Below, one piece after another: positions 58,752-64,000 of a stretch of 64,000 nucleotides of DNA. A program made the position numbers and the translations under genes. Location: contig JALCLX010000008.1 of the NCBI GenBank assembly GCA_022648165.1, positions 43,021 through 107,020 on the forward strand. Direction: 5' to 3'. Source of the stretch: Ancrocorticia sp. Its GTDB lineage: Bacteria > Actinomycetota > Actinomycetes > Actinomycetales > Actinomycetaceae. How positions within the stretch are numbered: the stretch's first letter is position 1; every line of letters starts with the position of its first letter. The notes under the pieces were generated by a model. The model made no database searches and had not been told where the DNA came from. It saw only the letters and a list, made by a program, of their open reading frames with translations.

Positions 58752-61492
58752 ACACTGGTAAAAGAACACTAGGGTCGGCCATCTTCACGGATATCGACAG
58801 CAATGCGTATCTGGGAAAGCTGTACGCGAGACTCCTCAAAGGCTACGGAATGCACGTCTTTAACATAGGTCAAAGCCAGCAAGCCGGGCTGTTCACCAGT
58901 AAGGAAAAGTCGGACATACTGCGTTTCGCGGATATTCTTTCCAAGTCGAACGATCCGGCAAAAGCCGACTCCCATATGATCTGGGCGCAGGAAATCGTCA
59001 TATTGATGAACGAGCTTTACCCGGATGATCCGCTCGTAAAACTTTACGCAGGTAACGTGTTCTCGAGTGTCGGGAATCACAAGGGTCTTGAACTGGTCAA
59101 CAAGACGTATTCAGAGCCGAATGCGCTGGAGGAGATCTTCGCAAAATTCCGTAGCGACTACCTTGCCATTCCTGCGGAGCCCGGCGAGCATTTCTTCGGA
59201 GAGCAGAAGAACGCGTACGACCATCTGACAGACGAATGCTTCAGCTACTCCGCACCGACATCGATGGGAAAGTCCTTCATCATGCGGATGTTCATCAAGG
59301 ACGAGATCATGCACGGCGCACAGAAGAACTACGCACTGATCGTCCCGACAAAGGCACTGATAAATGAAGTGCGTACGAAGGTCATCGACGACCTTGGCGG
59401 CGAAAAGAACACGGAGAAGATCAACTATCTCGCCCGCTGCAATTACAGCGTTGTGACCGCAGCCAGCGACATAGCCTTAGAGGATGAGAGCCAGAACTTT
59501 ATTCTCGTCATGACTCCGGAGCGGCTTCTCTACCTGCTTATCGCAAAACCTCACTTTGACCTCGACTACCTGTTCATTGACGAGGCGCATAAGCTCTCTG
59601 GTAAAAACAGTCGAGCGCCCTTCTAATACAAGGTGGTGGACAAGCTGGTTCACCGCCAGAAGAAGCCGCACTTCATCTTCGCCTCGCCGAACATACCGAA
59701 TCCGCAGGTCTATCTGCGACTGATGTTGAATGCAGAAGAAGGTGACGAAGAGGCACTGGCGATCACCTACTCGCCGGTAGTACAGATCAAGTTTCTTGTT
59801 GATCTGCAGAAAGGGCAAATCGAAGTTTATAACGAGCACGCGCCTGAGGAGCAGTGCAGGATACTGTTGGCGAATATCAACGGGAACGGCATCGAGGTGA
59901 ATGACTTCCTGCTGGCAATCGAAACGCAGAACCGTAGGCTTCCCGAGGAAGAACGCAGGCAGAGCATCGTCTACTACAACGGGCGGAATAAGGCAGTGAA
60001 TGCCGCACAAGCCTTTTTTGAACGGGTGAAGCCGAACGGCCCGAGGAATGATCCGCTCCTCGATTCACTGTCAAAAGATATTCAGGAAGAAGTCCATCAA
60101 TGGTATTACCTCGCTGAGATGGTGCGTTATGGCATTGCCTACCACATCGGATATCTGCCTGCATCGATAAGAGCCCGGATCGAAGAATTGTTCAAATCCG
60201 GAAACATCACGGTGATGTTCTGCACAAGCACCCTGCTTGAAGGCGTCAACCTGCCCGCTGACAACCTGTTCATCATGGAGAACAAGATATTCCTCAGCGA
60301 GATGAACACGATCGATTTCCGCAACCTCATCGGTCGAGTGGGCAGAATCAGCTTCAACCTCTATGGGAATGTGTACTTTGTGGCGGAACGCGACAGCAAG
60401 ATAACGACGGGCGACTATGTGAGGATGCTTGGGCAGACGATTCCTGAACAGTCGCTTTCCATTGCCACAGATCCGGATGTGCTCAAGAAGGTTGAAAAGC
60501 AGTATGTCGCTGACATTCTCAAAAGCGGGAGATCAGAGATACCGCGTCGCGTGAACCCAGAGGGCAAGTACCTCCAGAGCGAGGAATCCTACGAGATGAT
60601 GCGCAGATTTGCGACGATCCTTCAAGGCGACATCGTCCACGACCGGGACACGCTGGTGCGCCGGGAATTCAGCGACTTCCTGACACCTGCCGACGAGGAG
60701 CACATCAGAGAAACTTTCAAGGACGCCGAAGTAAAGCCGGATGACGACATCAATACGTCGGTCGATCAGACAAGAAATCTGATCACAGCAATAAGAAGAG
60801 AACGCAATCCGCTGCATTACCCGGAGCTGATCAACGGGAAGACCTCTTACCCGGACGTAGTCGGATTCCTCGATGAACTTGCAGAAGTATTCAACTGGGA
60901 GGAGTACGAGACAAACACGCTTGGAAAGCCATCGCTCCGCAGCTGGTATGCCGTAATCCTCTGCCAATGGATGGATGGCGGCGGCCTGAAATACATCATG
61001 GACAGGGCGCTCGATTACCATGAGCAGAATCCCTATCCGTTCTGGATCAACAAGTATGGACCACCGGGCACATATAACCCGAACTCACAGGAGCATCACA
61101 ACATCGTATTCGGAGATACGCTCGAGGTCATCGAGAACATCATCCTCTACAGTATTTCGAACTACTTCCTGCGGTTCTCCAACGAGTATCGGAAGATCAA
61201 GGGTGAAGAAGCACTCAACCGGAACAACTGGTATGAGTATGTGGAATTCGGAACAACGAATCCGTTGACGATCTTGCTGCAGCGGAGCGGCTTCTCGCGA
61301 GAAGCGGCACGCTACATAAAGGAGCATCGCGGCGAGTTCGTTATCCGGGATGGGAGCACTGGGCAATTGAAACTGAGTCCAGCACTCGCCCAGTGCAGCA
61401 ATACCGATGTGCGTAACGAGATTGTGTACATCAGGCAGAACTCTCCGGAGATTTTTGAGACCGGCAATTTTGACGAGGGACAAACGCAATGA
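58748..61492 (+). pseudogene. HamB-like superfamily 2 helicase interrupted by an in-frame TAA at 59624..59626
   Basis: SYSAPTSMGKSFIMRMF (Walker A), LFIDEAHKLSGKNSRAPF*YKVVDKLVHRQKKPHFIFASPNIPNP, TSTLLEGVNLPADNLFI, LIGRVGRISFN; ORFs 58748..59626 and 59633..61492 share one frame. Confidence 0.8.
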
Positions 61493-63843
61493 AGAAGATC
61501 GATAAGACAGACACGCTCAAGACGATTCTGAGCGGGCGCAAGTACACGGTGGATTATTTCCAGCGTGAATATCGCTGGGGCCAGAAGCAGATCGAGCAGA
61601 TGATCGCCGACTTCCAGAGCACCTTCGAGGAGTATTACGATCCGGAGGATCATGACACGACCGAGGAAGTCATGGGATATGGCTTCTATTACATGGGGTG
61701 CATCATCTGCACGGGAGGTTCGGTCAAGAAGATCATAGACGGGCAGCAGCGGCTGACGTCGCTGACACTGCTTTTGATCTACCTCAACAACCTGCAGAAG
61801 GAGACAATCGAAAACGCTGACGAACGGGTCCCGCTCGACGACATGATTTACTCGAACGCGTTCGGCAAGAAGAGCTTCAACATCGATGTGAAGGACCGCG
61901 GCCCGTGCATGCAGGCATTGCTGCAGGGCGACGAGACTTATGCGCCGGAGAACGAGAGCGCCCAGAACATGCTCGACCGGTACGAGGACATCGAGGACCT
62001 GTTCCCCGACGAGCTCAAGGGAGAGGCGCTTCTGTACTTCATCTACTGGCTTATCGAGAAGGTGCTCCTCCTGGAGATCGACACTCCTTCGGACGACGAG
62101 GCGCACACGATATTCCTCACTATGAATGACCGCGGCCTGAGTCTGAACAGCGCGGAGATGATGAAGGCATACATCATCCAGCAGGTGGCAGAGCAGGACC
62201 GGATCGCGGTCAACCGCCAGTGGCAGGACAACATCAACCGCATCAAGAACGCCTCCTCCTATGACACGAGCGGCATGGTAAACACGCAGGACGTGGAGTT
62301 CATCTCCGCCTGGCTGCGCGCGAAGTACGCCAGCACCATGCGTGACACCAAGCGCGGTGCCAGAGACGAAGACTATGAACTCCTCGGCGACAAGTTCCAC
62401 ACATGGGTCCGCAACAACGCCCGGTCGGCGATGAATCTCGTAAAGCCGAAGGACTACAAGGATTTCGTACTCACCGAGATGACGCGCGTGACCGACATCT
62501 ATCTGCGGATGAAGGAATATGGCGGCAAGCTCACCGAAGGTTATGAAGAGGTCTTATACAATGCGAACCGGGATCTGACCTACCAGACCATGCTCGCCAT
62601 CGCCGCCATCAGGAACGACGACCCCGAGGACGTCATCAAGCGGAAGATCCAGATGACCGCCAAGTTCGTGGACGACTTCGCAACCATCCGGATCATGAAC
62701 TTCAAGAAGGTCAACTGGAACACAAACAAATACCTGCTGTTCCGCGTGATGCGTGATATCCGGAACGAGGACTGCAAGACGATAGGGATGGTCTACGTAC
62801 GTACCCTGCGGCGCATGGACGTGACCGTCGAGGGCGTCACCCGGTTCAGCCTGAACCAGTTCTCCGGACGGTACATGCTCCACATCCTCGCCCGGTTCAC
62901 CTCCTACGTGAACGTGCAGATGGGGAATCCGTCGCACTTCGAGGAATACGTCGACCGCAAGCGCCAGGGCAACACCTACGACATCGAGCACATCCTGCCC
63001 GACAAGTACGAGGACTACAAGGACAGTTTCGCGGACTACGACGACTTCGAAACCACCAGAAACCAGATCGGGAACCTGATCCTGCTCACGCGTGACAAGA
63101 ACAGAAGCTACCAGGCGATGAAGTACACGGAGAAGGTCCAGAAATACGCCGGGGACAACATACTCGCGCAGGCTTTGAACGGCATCGCGTACACGAACAA
63201 CCCGAAGTTCCTCGAAGTAGCGAACGAATACGGTTTCAAGGCCATTCCCGATTTCGGCAAGCAGAGCATCGCCGACCGGGCGGAAATCTACCTGCGCATG
63301 GCCAGTGACATCTGGAATCCGGACGCCATCAAGCAGATCGCGGGCGGCTGGACCGATGACGAGGAGAAGGGTTTCTTCAAGAACGAGAAAGGCCGTGAAT
63401 TCACTGTCGGCTACGCTGATCGCAGCTGGCCGGACGCGCTGAAGTACGGATTCCTGTCCGCGAATCTTGGCGGAAGCGGGAAGTCGATCTACAACGTACA
63501 GGTCGGCGACACCATCTACTGCCATATCGCCGGGAACGGCTTCGTCGGCATTGGCGAATGCACGTCGACCGCCGTGCCGATGAAGAACTTCACCGTGATG
63601 GTCAATGGCACGCCGACCCCTGTGGCTGACGCTCCATGGGAATCTGAGGAAGCCAAGCGGAATCTCGATCCCAACAAGGAGGTGTTCATCGGGGTCACGT
63701 GGAAGAGCTACGTGACCGATGTCAACGATGCCTACTGGGAGAAAGGAATGAAGACCGTTCCTCTCGTGGCCTATATGCTCAACGACAAGATGACGCACCA
63801 GAAGGTCAGAGAACACTTCGGCTATCCCGAAGCCGACGACTGA
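61489..63843 (+). CDS. DUF262 + DUF1524 (GmrSD-like) protein with C-terminal EVE/PUA-like domain
   Basis: VDYFQREYRWGQKQIEQ and IDGQQRLTSL (DUF262); YDIEHILPDK...RNQIGNLILLTRDKNRSYQAMKYTEK (DUF1524 HNH-like); C-terminal YNVQVGDTIYCHIAGNGFVGIGECT; ATGA overlap with hamB. Confidence 0.85.
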   Translation: MKKIDKTDTLKTILSGRKYTVDYFQREYRWGQKQIEQMIADFQSTFEEYYDPEDHDTTEEVMGYGFYYMGCIICTGGSVKKIIDGQQRLTSLTLLLIYLNNLQKETIENADERVPLDDMIYSNAFGKKSFNIDVKDRGPCMQALLQGDETYAPENESAQNMLDRYEDIEDLFPDELKGEALLYFIYWLIEKVLLLEIDTPSDDEAHTIFLTMNDRGLSLNSAEMMKAYIIQQVAEQDRIAVNRQWQDNINRIKNASSYDTSGMVNTQDVEFISAWLRAKYASTMRDTKRGARDEDYELLGDKFHTWVRNNARSAMNLVKPKDYKDFVLTEMTRVTDIYLRMKEYGGKLTEGYEEVLYNANRDLTYQTMLAIAAIRNDDPEDVIKRKIQMTAKFVDDFATIRIMNFKKVNWNTNKYLLFRVMRDIRNEDCKTIGMVYVRTLRRMDVTVEGVTRFSLNQFSGRYMLHILARFTSYVNVQMGNPSHFEEYVDRKRQGNTYDIEHILPDKYEDYKDSFADYDDFETTRNQIGNLILLTRDKNRSYQAMKYTEKVQKYAGDNILAQALNGIAYTNNPKFLEVANEYGFKAIPDFGKQSIADRAEIYLRMASDIWNPDAIKQIAGGWTDDEEKGFFKNEKGREFTVGYADRSWPDALKYGFLSANLGGSGKSIYNVQVGDTIYCHIAGNGFVGIGECTSTAVPMKNFTVMVNGTPTPVADAPWESEEAKRNLDPNKEVFIGVTWKSYVTDVNDAYWEKGMKTVPLVAYMLNDKMTHQKVREHFGYPEADD

Positions 63844-63904
63844 ACCTTCGAACGATAGCCATACATTTTAACGGGCCTTTCGCTGTTTGGTGTGGGTGGG
63901 CTGG

Positions 63905-64000
63905 TTATATGGTGACGGTGGCTAGGTCGAGCTTGCCGCAGGTCAGGTAGATCATCGTGGAGAAGTAGTCCATGTTGCGGAAGCCGCGGGCTCGGGTTTT
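63905..64000 (-). mobile_element. ISL3-family-like transposase, C-terminal end (continues beyond window)
   Basis: Reverse complement reads KTRARGFRNMDYFSTMIYLTCGKLDLATVTI*, similar to ISL3-family C-termini. Confidence 0.7.

Noticed and set aside
59600-59640. Programmed stop-codon readthrough or recoding in hamB
   Set aside because: Nothing resembling a recoding element was seen next to the TAA; a plain nonsense mutation is simpler
59633-61492. Second helicase ORF as an independent gene
   Set aside because: Same frame as 58748..59626, motifs continue across the TAA; better explained as one interrupted HamB
62554-63816. 420-aa antisense ORF opposite the DUF262 protein (also 61312..62400 -)
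   Set aside because: High-GC shadow ORFs antisense to clearly coding DUF262/helicase genes; low-complexity Val/Asp/Leu/His-rich composition and no motif
1-64000. tRNA or rRNA genes
   Set aside because: None recognised by eye; a tRNAscan/Infernal run would be needed to exclude them

Overview
This 64 kb window looks like an Actinomycetota chromosome (inference from gene content, codon bias and CRISPR repeat type; no taxonomy search was possible). About 1-46 kb is mostly metabolic and envelope DNA. It holds a thiolase/CoA-transferase/SDR operon, an XRE-cupin regulator with an ABC/amidohydrolase operon, a GH3/MFS operon, a LacI-dapA-like-pcp-DUF1593 operon with two degraded members, a GH36/ABC sugar operon, a Wzz/BY-kinase plus LMW-PTP cassette, an LCP protein, a two-component system with a MacB-like ABC exporter, and a mobA-TOBE-modABC locus. 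From about 46 to 64 kb it becomes an IS-riddled defense island: IS110; a type I-E-like CRISPR array of 11 identical 28-bp repeats split by an IS21-family element; an IS3-family and a second IS21-family element; a type III R-M mod-res pair damaged at both outer ends; and a Hachiman-like hamA-hamB operon followed, with a 4-bp overlap, by an intact DUF262/DUF1524 (GmrSD-like) protein with an apparent C-terminal EVE/PUA-like reader domain. hamA lacks its N-terminus at a junction with mod, and hamB carries one in-frame TAA just after its DEAH box. The most interesting signals are: (1) the hamAB + DUF262-DUF1524-EVE-like operon; (2) the IS21 insertion in the CRISPR array, whose virtual excision restores exactly a 33-nt spacer; (3) two independent scars where divergent genes both lost their 5' ends; (4) a 54-aa His-rich IspF-like relic missed by the ORF track. 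All family names come from recognising motifs by eye, not from database searches.
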